Assembly (NCBI GenBank): GCA_020629155.1
Contig: JAHDDW010000003.1
Coordinates: 124,001 to 188,000 of the forward strand
DNA: 64,000 nucleotides
Source: Acidimicrobiales bacterium
GTDB taxonomy: Bacteria; Actinomycetota; Acidimicrobiia; Acidimicrobiales; SZUA-35
Reading direction: 5' to 3'
Position numbers and translations under genes: made by a program. This document shows positions 15,590 through 24,029 of the stretch, piece by piece; the stretch's first letter is position 1, and each line of letters starts with the position of its first letter. Below the pieces are notes generated by a model. That model saw only the letters and a list, made by a program, of their open reading frames with translations, was not told the DNA's origin and made no database searches.

Positions 15590-15620
15590 TTGACCTTCCA
15601 GCAGCTGGAACGTCTAGTGT
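15590..15620 (+). promoter_or_regulatory. MerR-type promoter/operator of copCD
   Basis: TTGACC (15590-15595), a 19-bp spacer containing TTCCAG-CAG-CTGGAA, and TAGTGT (15615-15620). The 19-bp spacer is the over-long spacing typical of MerR/CueR-controlled promoters. Seven bases separate the -10 from GTG at 15628, so the transcript should start on or next to the start codon. Confidence 0.8.
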
Positions 15621-15627
15621 AAAATCC

Positions 15628-17196
15628 GTGGTATCTTTTACAAACTGGCACGTTGGTAGGTGTCTGTTTAGATCGTTATTTACAACTGTTTTGGTCGTAT
15701 TTGTCCTGGTTTTTGCTGCTGGCCCTGCTGCTGCTCATACGGGGTTTGAATCTTCGGAACCGGCTGATGGTGATGTTGTCGACGGTCCGGTTGATGAGAT
15801 TATTATTAGTTTTAGCGGCGAGTCACAGCCTGCTGGTGAAGGGTTCGTCGTTTTAGATTCTTCCGGTGTGGTAAGGGCCCCTGATTCCGTTACTCCTGGC
15901 GATGATTTAAGTTGGGTTTTGGGATTTGTTGAGCCGCTGGATGAGGGTGTTGTTGGTGTTCGTTGGAGTGTTCAAGCGCCAGACGCTCATCCTATCGACG
16001 GCAGTTTTTCGTTCACTGTGTCTTCTGCTGGATCTACTCAAACAACCGCATCAAATGTAAACGAGTCACCTAATGGGGAGACTTCTGACAACTCGACTTC
16101 TGTAGTTACTCCTGAGATTGTTGATCTAGAGGCATTTTTGGATACAGGCGATATCGGTGCGCCATATGCATCCGAGGTTGGGACTGCGGGTAGGGCTTTC
16201 GGTTTGATCGGCACGATGATTGCGATTGGCGGGCTGGTTTTTGCTTCTGTCGTGTTACGTGGATCTGAGTCCGATATTCGCAGTGTCCTAAAGTGGGTTC
16301 GTCGTTCGGGCATCCTTGTTTTGGCAGGTGCAATTATTGAGTTAGGCGCTCAGGTTGGTGTGGGAGCTGATGATTGGTCAGCGCTACAAGACCGTGATGT
16401 ATATGAGCTTATTCTACGAACTGACTTTGGATTAGCGGTATCCTTGCGTGCCTTGGGTGCTATTGTCTTAGGCTTCGGAGCTTTGCCGAGTATTACTGAT
16501 GCCGCTACAAGCGCTGATCCGGTGCTAGCAATTAAGAAACGGTTGCACATCGGCGCTGGTCCACACCCAACAAAACCTGACCACAAAGGAATCGTTGTTG
16601 GATCTAATGGCGAGCCTTATTTGCATGAGAATGATCACGCTTGGCGACGCAAATTTCTCGGTTCAGTGTTTACCCTTATCGTGGCGTCGCCTCTGCTAGT
16701 GTCGCACATATTCGACGGACATACCGCAAGTGAAGGTATACGCTGGCTGACAGCAACAGTGGACATTGTCCACGTTGTTACTGCTGCTACTTGGGCTGGC
16801 GGTTTGCTGATGATGGCGCTTGTGCTTTGGAGGAGACACCGCCGTGGTGAAGACATGCGAGCTTTACAACTCGCTGTCAGATTTTCCGTTATTGCTGCAA
16901 TCGCTTTGGTCTTAGCTGGTGCCGCTGGAATTGGCTTAACAGTCACAATATTGGACACACCGTCTGACCTTTGGTCAACACCATGGGGAAGGTTACTAAT
17001 AGCCAAAACCGCTGTCGTTGCTGTCGGCGCAGCCGCTGGAGGCTACAACCATCACTTCCTCATTCCGAAAATGTTAGACCCCAACTTTAACGGAAAACTC
17101 GACAGAAAGTTTAGAAGATCCGTGACAGTAGAAGCGTTCGTTCTCGCGACTGTAATCGTCATTACAGCGTTTCTTGTCGGCGCATCATCGACGTGA
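15628..17196 (+). CDS. CopC-CopD fusion, copper resistance membrane protein
   Basis: About 522 residues. The ORF-track start (15577, TTG) lies inside the MerR-type operator, so I use GTG 15628. A signal peptide (RSLFTTVLVVFVLVFAAG) ends at AAA|HTGFESSEPADG; the new N-terminal His plus PDAHPIDGSFSF are the copper-binding residues of CopC. A Ser/Thr/Asn linker leads to the CopD part with about eight membrane segments and several loop histidines (HIFDGHT, HVVTAATWAGG, NHHFLIP). CopC binds periplasmic Cu(II) and CopD passes copper through the membrane; fused forms occur in Gram-positive bacteria (YcnJ-like). It is the first gene of a set with the thioredoxin and CcdA-like genes. Confidence 0.88.
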   Translation: MVSFTNWHVGRCLFRSLFTTVLVVFVLVFAAGPAAAHTGFESSEPADGDVVDGPVDEIIISFSGESQPAGEGFVVLDSSGVVRAPDSVTPGDDLSWVLGFVEPLDEGVVGVRWSVQAPDAHPIDGSFSFTVSSAGSTQTTASNVNESPNGETSDNSTSVVTPEIVDLEAFLDTGDIGAPYASEVGTAGRAFGLIGTMIAIGGLVFASVVLRGSESDIRSVLKWVRRSGILVLAGAIIELGAQVGVGADDWSALQDRDVYELILRTDFGLAVSLRALGAIVLGFGALPSITDAATSADPVLAIKKRLHIGAGPHPTKPDHKGIVVGSNGEPYLHENDHAWRRKFLGSVFTLIVASPLLVSHIFDGHTASEGIRWLTATVDIVHVVTAATWAGGLLMMALVLWRRHRRGEDMRALQLAVRFSVIAAIALVLAGAAGIGLTVTILDTPSDLWSTPWGRLLIAKTAVVAVGAAAGGYNHHFLIPKMLDPNFNGKLDRKFRRSVTVEAFVLATVIVITAFLVGASST

Positions 17197-17209
17197 CAGG
17201 AGGTCGTAG

Positions 17210-17761
17210 GTGATCAAACAAAAATGGTTTGCATATGTCACAGCTTGTCTTTTTGTTTGCTTTATTATCATCCTGATCGGAGTGTTAATAATCGGGGCCA
17301 TTTCAGGCACTGAAAGCAAGGGGCCTGAACACCTTTCTAGCAATGCTCTTTCTCATGAGTTTGAAACGGTTGACGGCGAAGTCTCAACGTTAAATTCGTA
17401 TAAGGGTGAACCTTTAGTTATAAACTTTTTCGCGTCTACTTGTCCACCTTGTAAAGCCGAAATGCCAGATTTTGAATCGGTGAGTAAAACGTATGCTGGC
17501 AGGGTTAAGTTCTTGGGTGTTAGTCATGATCTGAATAGGGCGTCTTGGCGTTCTGTTGTTGATGAAACTGGTGTCACATATGAAACTGTCTTCCAGCCGA
17601 CTCAAGAGATATTTCAGGACCTGGGTGGACGTGGATTGCCAACTACTTACTTCATATCAGCGGACGGCGAAATAAAAGATTTTCACGGCGGAGTATTAAC
17701 AGAAAAAACTCTCGAAGAAAACATTCAGGAACATCTTCTAAAGATGACAAATGATGGGTGA
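17210..17761 (+). CDS. TlpA/ResA-like membrane-anchored thioredoxin
   Basis: A 183-residue protein with one N-terminal membrane anchor (residues 9-32) and an outside thioredoxin domain. The active site is STCPPCKAEMPDF (CPPC) and the cis-proline loop is GLPTTYFIS. Such proteins reduce apocytochrome or copper-site cysteines, taking electrons from a CcdA-type membrane protein; the next gene encodes exactly that, overlapping by 11 bp. AGGAGG stands 6 nt before the GTG start, the strongest Shine-Dalgarno site in the island, as expected for an internal cistron after copCD. Confidence 0.9.
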   Translation: MIKQKWFAYVTACLFVCFIIILIGVLIIGAISGTESKGPEHLSSNALSHEFETVDGEVSTLNSYKGEPLVINFFASTCPPCKAEMPDFESVSKTYAGRVKFLGVSHDLNRASWRSVVDETGVTYETVFQPTQEIFQDLGGRGLPTTYFISADGEIKDFHGGVLTEKTLEENIQEHLLKMTNDG

Positions 17762-18650
17762 CCTTTTCGACTCCTCAGGTTTTACCTTCGGTGTGTTCGC
17801 TTTAATCAATCCTTGCAGCTTTGCTTTACTACCTTCATATTTGGGTCTATTTCTTAATCTCGGAGAAGCTGGCGGAAATGATTCTCGTGGTGTCTTACAA
17901 GTGTTAAATCGTTCACAGCTAGTAAGTTTCTTTATGGCTGCTGGGATACTAACCGTATTTGGCTTTATCGGTTTGGTTTTCTCTGGTTTGATCAATCTAA
18001 TAGGCCCTTACTTACCTTGGTTTAACATGATTCTCGGAACAGGTTTCATCATTCTTGGCATAGCAATGCTAAACAGCTATGAATTGATGTTGAGAATCCC
18101 TAAATTCAATAAAGGCGGCAAAGATGGGACGCTACTTGGAGTATATCTCTACGGAATCTCATACGCCATAGCTGTCTTGGGATGCTCCAGTCCCCTAGTA
18201 CTTTTAGCATTGGGAACTTCGACTACATCATCTCAACAGTTCAGCACGTTTCTATCTTTCAGCATCGGCATGGCTGTCGCTATCAGCGTTGTAACCCTGG
18301 GCGTAGCCTTTGGACGACACGCTATCGTCAATTCACTCCGAACGGTGCTACCTAGAGTTAACCACATATCGGCTGTGATACTAATTATCGCTGGCGCTTA
18401 TCTGGCCTATTATGGTTGGTGGTCCGGGAATCCTATCTCTCGCCCTCAAGGACCTGTGAGGCCTGTAGAAAACTTTCAAAACTCAATAAGCGCATGGCTT
18501 GACGCAGATATCAATCCATTGTCACTACTGAACGAACCCATAAACCGTTCAATACTTTTCGGCGTCATCTTCCTAACCATAAACCTTGGCCTGATCATGG
18601 CTGGATACCTTCAACGTAAGTCAAACTTACTTAATCCCAACCATGAGTGA
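17751..18650 (+). CDS. CcdA/DsbD-type thiol-disulfide membrane transporter
   Basis: A 299-residue protein with about seven membrane segments. The two redox cysteines are in the family positions: NPCSFALLPSYLG in TM1 and LGCSSPLVLLALG in the middle. It carries reducing power from cytoplasmic thioredoxin across the membrane, presumably to the TlpA-like protein encoded just upstream (genes overlap, so translation is probably coupled). In this setting it could keep copper-binding or cytochrome-site thiols reduced outside. The C-terminus has a soluble loop and one more membrane segment. Exact start (ATG 17751, ATG 17754 or GTG 17757) cannot be settled. Confidence 0.9.
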   Translation: MMGDLFDSSGFTFGVFALINPCSFALLPSYLGLFLNLGEAGGNDSRGVLQVLNRSQLVSFFMAAGILTVFGFIGLVFSGLINLIGPYLPWFNMILGTGFIILGIAMLNSYELMLRIPKFNKGGKDGTLLGVYLYGISYAIAVLGCSSPLVLLALGTSTTSSQQFSTFLSFSIGMAVAISVVTLGVAFGRHAIVNSLRTVLPRVNHISAVILIIAGAYLAYYGWWSGNPISRPQGPVRPVENFQNSISAWLDADINPLSLLNEPINRSILFGVIFLTINLGLIMAGYLQRKSNLLNPNHE

Positions 18651-18734
18651 GCTACTTCTATGAATCCCATCATTCTGAACGCTCCTAACCGCAAACTTAA
18701 CCGCCCGTGAGTTCTCTCGGTTGTAGTTTTTGCT

Positions 18735-18935
18735 ATGGAAGTCATATTACGATATTTCGATGGTCGTCCTAACTGGAAAATAACTCTCGATCACCTCAAC
18801 AAAATTGCTGAAGAAATCCCTAATATGCATATCAGCAAGCATCGTGTCGAAACACCGGAAGATGCTGGGAGAATAAGAATAGCTTTCCATGGCTCACTGA
18901 CAATAGACCAGCTAAGAGAAATCCTCTCTAAGTAA
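18735..18935 (+). CDS. Small degenerate thioredoxin-like protein
   Basis: A 66-residue protein that resembles the small actinobacterial thioredoxin-like family with the pattern YFDGCPNW...VETPEEA...F.GSPTI. Here the first motif reads YFDGRPNW and the second FHGSLTI, so both the redox Cys and the cis-proline are replaced, and the C-terminal 25 residues are missing. It may be a relic or a protein that has kept only a binding role. TAGTTT lies 5 nt before the ATG. It lies between the CcdA-like gene and the convergent copA, 84 bp after the former. Confidence 0.6.
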   Translation: MEVILRYFDGRPNWKITLDHLNKIAEEIPNMHISKHRVETPEDAGRIRIAFHGSLTIDQLREILSK

Positions 18936-18998
18936 ACTTATTTTAGAATGATGGATTACTGTTTATCGATCAGGACAGCCGGGCACCTGATTCAGTTG

Positions 18999-21140
18999 TT
19001 ACACCTTGAAGTTCCGCAGTCGCAGACTGTTTGACACTACAAATAGTGATGAAAGGCTCATCGCCGCTGAAGCGATCATCGGATTGAGAACCCCAAACGC
19101 TGCTAGTGGTATAGCTGCAGCATTGTATACAAACGCCCAGAAAAGATTACCTTTAATTATCGAAAGCGTACGGCGTGCTAGTTTGATTGCTGTTGCTACT
19201 GCTTTTAAGTCACCACTAACTATGGTTAAGTCTGAGGCTTCTATTGCCACATCTGTACCTGTGCCTACAGCAATTCCTAAATCAGCTTGAGCGAGGGCGG
19301 GTGCATCGTTTATGCCATCGCCGACCATTGCGACGCGGTGGCCTTCTTGTTGTAGCTGTTTAATGATCGCTGCTTTGTCTTCTGGTAGAACTTCAGCAAT
19401 TATGTGGTCGACGCCAACTGTAGTTCCGACTGTTTCGGCTGTTTGTTGATTATCGCCGGTAAGTAACGTCACTTCTAGTTCCTGGGATTGGAGGGCGGCT
19501 ATTGCCTCAGTGGATGTGGGCTTTATGGTGTCGGTTATTACTAGTCCTATTTCGGCTTGCTGATTGAGACCTGCGAATACGACTGTTGAGCCTGCTGCCT
19601 CAGCTTTTGAAGCAGCATCCTCTAAACCTTCTACCATGCTTTCAAAAAGTGTCCTCTTGCCGACACTAATATTCTGATCATCGACCTTACCGACGACTCC
19701 CGAGCCTGGCACATTTTTGAAATCGGTAACTTTACCGTGCTTGTCTGCTGCGTTACTGATTGCTTTTGCTATGGGGTGTTCAGATTTTGATTCGAGGGAA
19801 GCTGCCAAATAAAGCAACCGCTGCGAATCATTACTTGGAGCGATAACATCGGCCAGCTCCATGCGCCCTTGTGTGATTGTTCCAGTTTTGTCTAACACAA
19901 CAGCATTAACGGCTCTTGTGTCTTCCAAGACCTCACCGCCTTTGATAATGATGCCCAGTTGAGCGCCTCGACCTGTACCTACCATAATGCCGAGAGGTGT
20001 TGCTAAACCAAGAGCACACGGACACGAAATAATCAACACAGCCACAGCAGCAGTAAACGCCCTGTTCACATCACCAGTTAAAAGAAGCCAAATCGCCAAA
20101 GTAACCGCCGATATAACGATAGCGACGGGAACAAACACTGAGGAAACTTTGTCAGCTAAACGCTGAACATGTGCTTTACTCCCTTGCGCTTGCTCAACAA
20201 GTTTTATTATTTGTGCCAGCATTGTTTCGCCACCAACTTTGGTAGCTTTGACGACAATAGAACCATTAGCGTTAATAGTTGCACCAATTACCTCATCCCC
20301 AACTCCGACTTCGATAGGAACAGGCTCGCCGGTTACCATTGAAGCGTCAACACTGGAATGACCTTCAACCACGATCCCGTCGGTCGCTATTTTTTGTCCG
20401 GGCTGAACAACGAACTGCATCCCAACAGCAAGATTATCTAACTCAACTTCTGTACCATCAGTTAGCGTTACCGTCTTGACACTAAGATCGGCTAATGCAC
20501 GAATAGCGTCACCAGAACGTCTAGTAGCCCTGACTTCGAACCACTTACCTAACAGAATTAATGTAACGATTACAGCGCCTGTCTCAAAATATATGTGACC
20601 ACTGTCAATACCTGCGACCAGTACTACAGCCGACCAAAGCCAAGCTGCTACAGTGCCCATGGAAACTAAAGTGTCCATAGTGGTGGAGCCGTGGCGCAAA
20701 TTAGTTAGTGTCGCCCTGTGAAATACCCAACCCGACCAAAAAATAACTGGCGTAGCCAAAACAGCTACAACCCACTCATAGCCATCAAACTGCAACGGCG
20801 AAGCCATCGAAAGTAATAGAGTAGGTACAGTCAGAAGAGCGGCGACAATAACCTTGAGCTGTAGTTCTTTTTCCCAGCTCTCATCACCACCAATATGATG
20901 ATTATGATCATGGCCGCTTTCGTTGGGTTTAACCTTATAACCCAAACTTGTTATCGCAGAACGAAGATCCTCTTCAGATGAAGACTCTGTATGCTCAACC
21001 GTGGCAATTCCAGTAGCAAAATTAACACTGGCAGACTCAACCCCATCCACCTCAGAAAGATTGCGCTCAACCTTGCTAGCACACGAAACACAAGTCATAC
21101 CATCAACACTTATATCAGATTTTAATAAATCAGAAGCCAT
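18999..21140 (-). CDS. copA: Cu+-exporting P1B-type ATPase CopA
   Basis: A 713-residue heavy-metal pump. In order: one HMA domain with [15 protein letters not shown] (CxxC) at residues 14-30; a His-rich linker ([10 protein letters not shown]); paired membrane helices; actuator domain with VTGEPVP; the membrane metal site [14 protein letters not shown] (CPC); phosphorylation motif [11 protein letters not shown] motif SEHPIAKAI; and [21 protein letters not shown] in the ATP domain. CPC plus an N-terminal CxxC HMA is the Cu+ (PIB-1) pattern. It removes cytoplasmic copper. Its promoter, 7 bp before the ATG, is of MerR type and matches those of copCD and the broken oxidase gene. Confidence 0.96.
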   Translation of the reverse strand: MASDLLKSDISVDGMTCVSCASKVERNLSEVDGVESASVNFATGIATVEHTESSSEEDLRSAITSLGYKVKPNESGHDHNHHIGGDESWEKELQLKVIVAALLTVPTLLLSMASPLQFDGYEWVVAVLATPVIFWSGWVFHRATLTNLRHGSTTMDTLVSMGTVAAWLWSAVVLVAGIDSGHIYFETGAVIVTLILLGKWFEVRATRRSGDAIRALADLSVKTVTLTDGTEVELDNLAVGMQFVVQPGQKIATDGIVVEGHSSVDASMVTGEPVPIEVGVGDEVIGATINANGSIVVKATKVGGETMLAQIIKLVEQAQGSKAHVQRLADKVSSVFVPVAIVISAVTLAIWLLLTGDVNRAFTAAVAVLIISCPCALGLATPLGIMVGTGRGAQLGIIIKGGEVLEDTRAVNAVVLDKTGTITQGRMELADVIAPSNDSQRLLYLAASLESKSEHPIAKAISNAADKHGKVTDFKNVPGSGVVGKVDDQNISVGKRTLFESMVEGLEDAASKAEAAGSTVVFAGLNQQAEIGLVITDTIKPTSTEAIAALQSQELEVTLLTGDNQQTAETVGTTVGVDHIIAEVLPEDKAAIIKQLQQEGHRVAMVGDGINDAPALAQADLGIAVGTGTDVAIEASDLTIVSGDLKAVATAIKLARRTLSIIKGNLFWAFVYNAAAIPLAAFGVLNPMIASAAMSLSSLFVVSNSLRLRNFKV

Positions 21141-21146
21141 ACTATG

Positions 21147-21177
21147 ATCGTAAACCTTCCAGCTGGTAGAATGTCAA
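21147..21177 (-). promoter_or_regulatory. MerR-type promoter/operator of copA
   Basis: Read on the minus strand: TTGACA (21177-21172), 19-bp spacer TTCTACCAGCTGGAAGGTT, TACGAT (21152-21147), six bases, ATG (21140). The spacer holds a CCAGCTGG dyad that extends to ACCTTCC on one side. The start codon lies at the expected transcription start, giving a leaderless mRNA. Confidence 0.8.
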
Positions 21178-21214
21178 GAGCTAAATAATGTTAAATAGCT
21201 GCCGATAAGAAACA

Positions 21215-22087
21215 ATGTCAATAGATGATTTTGAAGATATCGAAAACTGGAGCGGAGCGCAAAAAATCCAAGCATCCGATCAAACAACGACGACTCCCGA
21301 AGATACTGAGACTACTAATGATGCTTCTAAGAACAAATATGTATATCCACTGATAGGGGTTTTGCTTGTAGCCGCTTTACTTGGAGGCTTCGTCTTCGCC
21401 CAAACTCAGAATGACAATACTGAAACAGCGGCGCAGGAAACCAATAGTACAGCTAGTGAATCTACAGCAAGCTCCGTGGCAACTACAACTACCACAGCAG
21501 CGACAACTGCTAGCCAAGCAGAAGAAACTACACCAGACTATTCCCAGAACCCCAGCAGAAATCCAACGAATGATGGAGAAATTGTAGTCACATACGCTGA
21601 CAACCAAGCTTATATCCGAGGCACAACCCACAATGACGGTCAGGTCTTTACAGGCCACATGTGTTTAGGCGAAAAGTTTGGCTTCGAAGTTCGAGACCAA
21701 CTTATCGTCAATGATTCTGCACCCGAACCGAATTCAATAACAATTCGTAACGAAGGCTACCTATTCAACTCAGACTCAGCCGAATTAAAACCAGACCAAA
21801 CAAAGATTTTGGACGCTCTCGCAAACGCATCACAAAACCAAAACTTTCAGATAGAACTCGTAGGTCAAGCAAAAGTCGCAGGATCAAGATCCTATAATCA
21901 CAGTCTCGCCCATGACCGAGCAGAAGCCGTAAAAAGTTATCTAGCAAACCTTGGAGTGCAAAGTTCCACGATCAAAATTATAGGGCTTGGCGAAGAAACA
22001 GATGCAGCGAATTCAGAACCAGGCGGAAACGTCGAAATAAGGCTAACAGGATTCGACACCAACGTATCCAACTCAAATTGTGGCTGA
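21215..22087 (+). CDS. OmpA/MotB-domain membrane protein
   Basis: A 290-residue protein. A cytoplasmic N-terminus of about 45 residues precedes one membrane segment (YPLIGVLLVAALLGGFVFA), a Thr/Ser/Ala-rich stalk, a short BON-like part (GEIVVTYADNQAYIRGTTHNDG), and an OmpA-like domain (EGYLFNSDSAELKPDQTKILDAL... GQAKVAGSRSYNHSLAHDRAEAVKSYLANLGV ... GLGEETDAANSEPGGNVEIRL). OmpA-like domains bind peptidoglycan; the membrane-anchored layout resembles ArfA-type actinobacterial proteins. The usual NRRVEI ending is GGNVEI here, so one peptidoglycan-contact Arg is missing. It is divergent from copA and may not belong to the metal response. Confidence 0.85.
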   Translation: MSIDDFEDIENWSGAQKIQASDQTTTTPEDTETTNDASKNKYVYPLIGVLLVAALLGGFVFAQTQNDNTETAAQETNSTASESTASSVATTTTTAATTASQAEETTPDYSQNPSRNPTNDGEIVVTYADNQAYIRGTTHNDGQVFTGHMCLGEKFGFEVRDQLIVNDSAPEPNSITIRNEGYLFNSDSAELKPDQTKILDALANASQNQNFQIELVGQAKVAGSRSYNHSLAHDRAEAVKSYLANLGVQSSTIKIIGLGEETDAANSEPGGNVEIRLTGFDTNVSNSNCG

Positions 22088-22120
22088 CTTGTAGATCTCA
22101 AACTGCCTGTTTGGTTGCTG

Positions 22121-22633
22121 CTATTGATCGTCGTTGTCTACCCCTGAAGTAGTTTCACCGTTGGCGGCTTCCCAGTCTTCTAACCCGCGGATGTTGACCA
22201 GATTGGTGTATCCGGCTTCTTGCATAATCTTTATGGCTTGGCCAGATCGGTTACCTGTGCGGCAGTAAACATAAATTTCAGCATCTTTATCTATATCGGG
22301 CAGTTGGCCTTGTTTGAGTTGTTCTTCTAAACCCCAGTGAACGGCACCAGTGGCGTGGGACTCGTTCCACTCTTCATCAGTACGAACATCCAAAACAAAC
22401 ACGTCATCTAAAGATTGACGTTCCATGGCTTTGGCAATTTCCGCGTCCAAGTCTTCTGGAATGGCAGACATATCCTCAACAGAGTCCAACGCTTCACTAG
22501 GCTTTGAGCTATCTGTTTCTGCTGGGGTGGAGTCCGTCGGTTGAGATGAGGTCAACTCCGAAGAACAGGCCGATACTGCTAATGCCATGGCTAGTAGACC
22601 TGCTGATAGTTGTGTAATTGTTTTTCGGTTCAT
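22121..22633 (-). CDS. Rhodanese-domain lipoprotein
   Basis: A 170-residue lipoprotein: signal with lipobox AVSAC, an acidic Ser/Thr-rich linker, then a single rhodanese domain (VFVLDVRTDEEWNESHATGAVHWG ... IYVYCRTGNRSGQAIKIMQEAGYTNLVNIRGLEDWE). The catalytic cysteine is in YCRTGNRS. Such domains move sulfane sulfur or bind copper/thiols; the physiological role outside the membrane is unknown. The gene lies 61 bp downstream of the broken multicopper oxidase on the same strand, with GGAG 10 nt before the ATG, and is probably transcribed from the oxidase's MerR-type promoter. Confidence 0.88.
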   Translation of the reverse strand: MNRKTITQLSAGLLAMALAVSACSSELTSSQPTDSTPAETDSSKPSEALDSVEDMSAIPEDLDAEIAKAMERQSLDDVFVLDVRTDEEWNESHATGAVHWGLEEQLKQGQLPDIDKDAEIYVYCRTGNRSGQAIKIMQEAGYTNLVNIRGLEDWEAANGETTSGVDNDDQ

Positions 22634-22693
22634 TCAAAATCAACTCCGTGTGGTTATAGATATTTTCTTAGTTTACGATATTCATATTCGGTT

Positions 22694-22997
22694 TTATATG
22701 ACATCAAAAGTAGTCAACATTCCAGCTTCGGCGTGTTCTTGTATGTGGCAATGCAACGCCCATTCACCTCTGTCTAAAGGTACTAGCCCAATTTCGATTG
22801 TTTCACCATACCTCAGTACCAGTTGAAGAAATAGATTTGATCGTTGTTGGCTTTGCAGCTAAATCGAACTCGACCAAAAACCCTGAAGTGTCTGTCTGCT
22901 CGGGATAAGCCTGCCCAAACTCCGCCGCTAATGCTTCTGAATTCGATTCAGCACTCGACTTAACACTTTGACCAATTTTTCTTAAGTTAACAGTCAC
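22694..22997 (-). pseudogene. Multicopper oxidase gene with the central part deleted
   Basis: From GTG 22997 about 65 codons read into FLVEFDLAAKPTTIKSISSTGTEVW, matching the strand that opens a cupredoxin domain 1 (normally followed by xYNGxxPGP). The frame then stops, while the +1 frame gives the last 40-odd residues of a multicopper oxidase: GEWALHCHIQEHAEAGMLTTF, which carries the HCHxxxH copper motif, and stops at 22694. The 304-bp total is not a multiple of three. Around 1.2 kb of the usual ~500-codon gene, with the other copper motifs, has gone, with the join in or near GGTATGG. The promoter (23005-23036) is intact. Confidence 0.75.
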
Positions 22998-23004
22998 TGC
23001 GTTG

Positions 23005-23036
23005 ATAATAGATGTTCCAGTAGACTGGAAGGTCAA
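23005..23036 (-). promoter_or_regulatory. MerR-type promoter/operator of the oxidase pseudogene/rhodanese unit
   Basis: Minus strand: TTGACC (23036-23031), 20-bp spacer TTCCAG-TCTA-CTGGAA-CATC, TATTAT (23010-23005), seven bases, GTG (22997). The ORF-track start at 23036 lies inside this operator and is not used. Same dyad arms as the copCD promoter. Confidence 0.75.
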
Positions 23037-23082
23037 CCCTAGGCATCAGATTTATAGTTTTTGTGGATTTTGGGGTTTAGAT

Positions 23083-23340
23083 TTAGGGTCTTTTGTCTCT
23101 AACACTTTGAGTCAGTCCAGACACAGATTGGAGCCAGAGGCGACTTCTGAAAGGAGTGGGAAGGATGTTTATAGCTTCGCTGCTGCTCGATGCCCATGAG
23201 AAGAAAACCGGAACAGTTGAAGAGTCGAGCTGTTCAAGTTGTTGCGACCAGTCAAATTCGGAAATCAGGTTTGTCAGAGGTTGTTGATATGTACTCCAGC
23301 TGTGAAGAGCCGCCTGTCTTTTCTGTGCAGAGGAAGGCAA
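23083..23340 (-). pseudogene. Possible alpha/beta-hydrolase fragment
   Basis: The 85-codon ORF contains ALHSWSTYQQPLTNLISEFDWSQQLEQL and VPVFFSWASSSSEAI. The order resembles the lid and the strand before the acidic residue in alpha/beta hydrolases (DW..L..L..PV...WG..D), but the WGxxD motif is lost and no catalytic Ser or His part is present. Taken as a weak relic. Confidence 0.25.
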
Positions 23341-23787
23341 AAGAATTTTGGAAGCTTTCTAAAGAATGACCGCGAGTCTCTTTGCGTTTCTCCATCTCAG
23401 CTTTAGATTTAGAAGTTTCAATTTTGATATCGATCTTAAGATCGTCAAAAATATTTCTCGTTCATTCAGGTCATAAAGTTCACCTAAACGTTTAACTTGT
23501 CTCTGGCGTTTCTTCACGCTTTTCAAAAACTGTACGATTGGGAAGCTCTGTCGAACCCTATTTGTGCCACATGCAAATAAGCTGAAAGTAAATCTACATA
23601 CTTGATCATCGACAGATAAGGGCGGAAGTGTTGCCTCTTCGCAAGGTCATTGCAGGCCCCATAAAAATATTTTAACAGATAGTGCTAGATTTTTGTGGTT
23701 ATTTCTGGCGCTCAGCGGCACTTATTATTTGTGCTGGCGGAGTGTCACAATGCCACAAAACCCTCTTTTCGGTATGGTTTTGGGTGG
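23341..23787. other. Non-coding stretch
   Basis: About 450 bp of fairly AT-rich DNA with no convincing ORF or RNA on either strand. The ORFs of 60-67 codons near 23.7-23.9 kb are antisense or sense reads of tRNA-Leu. It separates the copper island from tRNA-Leu. Confidence 0.5.
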
Positions 23788-23871
23788 TGCCCGGGGAGGG
23801 ACTTGAACCCTCACGCCCCGAAGGGCAACGGATTTTGAATCCGTCGCGTCTGCCAATTCCGCCACCCGGGC
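23788..23871 (-). tRNA. tRNA-Leu (anticodon CAA)
   Basis: Minus strand folds as a class II tRNA: acceptor GCCCGGG/CCCGGGC, D-arm GGCGGAATTGGCAGACGCG, anticodon stem-loop ACGGA-TTCAAAA-TCCGT giving CAA, variable arm TGCCCTTCGGGGCG, T-arm GAGGGTTCAAGTCCCTC. Discriminator A; the next three bases are CCA, so CCA appears encoded here. Confidence 0.95.
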
Positions 23872-24029
23872 AGGGTAACACTTAGTAGGCGAATCACATG
23901 ATAGCACAACTGCTAAACAATTAATCATTTAAACACTAAGCTCTCGCTTATTTTTGAAATGATTCTGCCAATTAAACCCTATAGCTTTACTGTACGATAG
24001 AAGAACCAAACATATAGCGGGGATGAGTT

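Noticed and set aside
15577-15627. Upstream TTG start of the CopC-CopD ORF
   Set aside because: It lies before and within the MerR-type operator, so the codons would not be transcribed from this promoter.
23682-23928. ORFs of 60-67 codons around tRNA-Leu
   Set aside because: They are translations of the tRNA gene and its complement.
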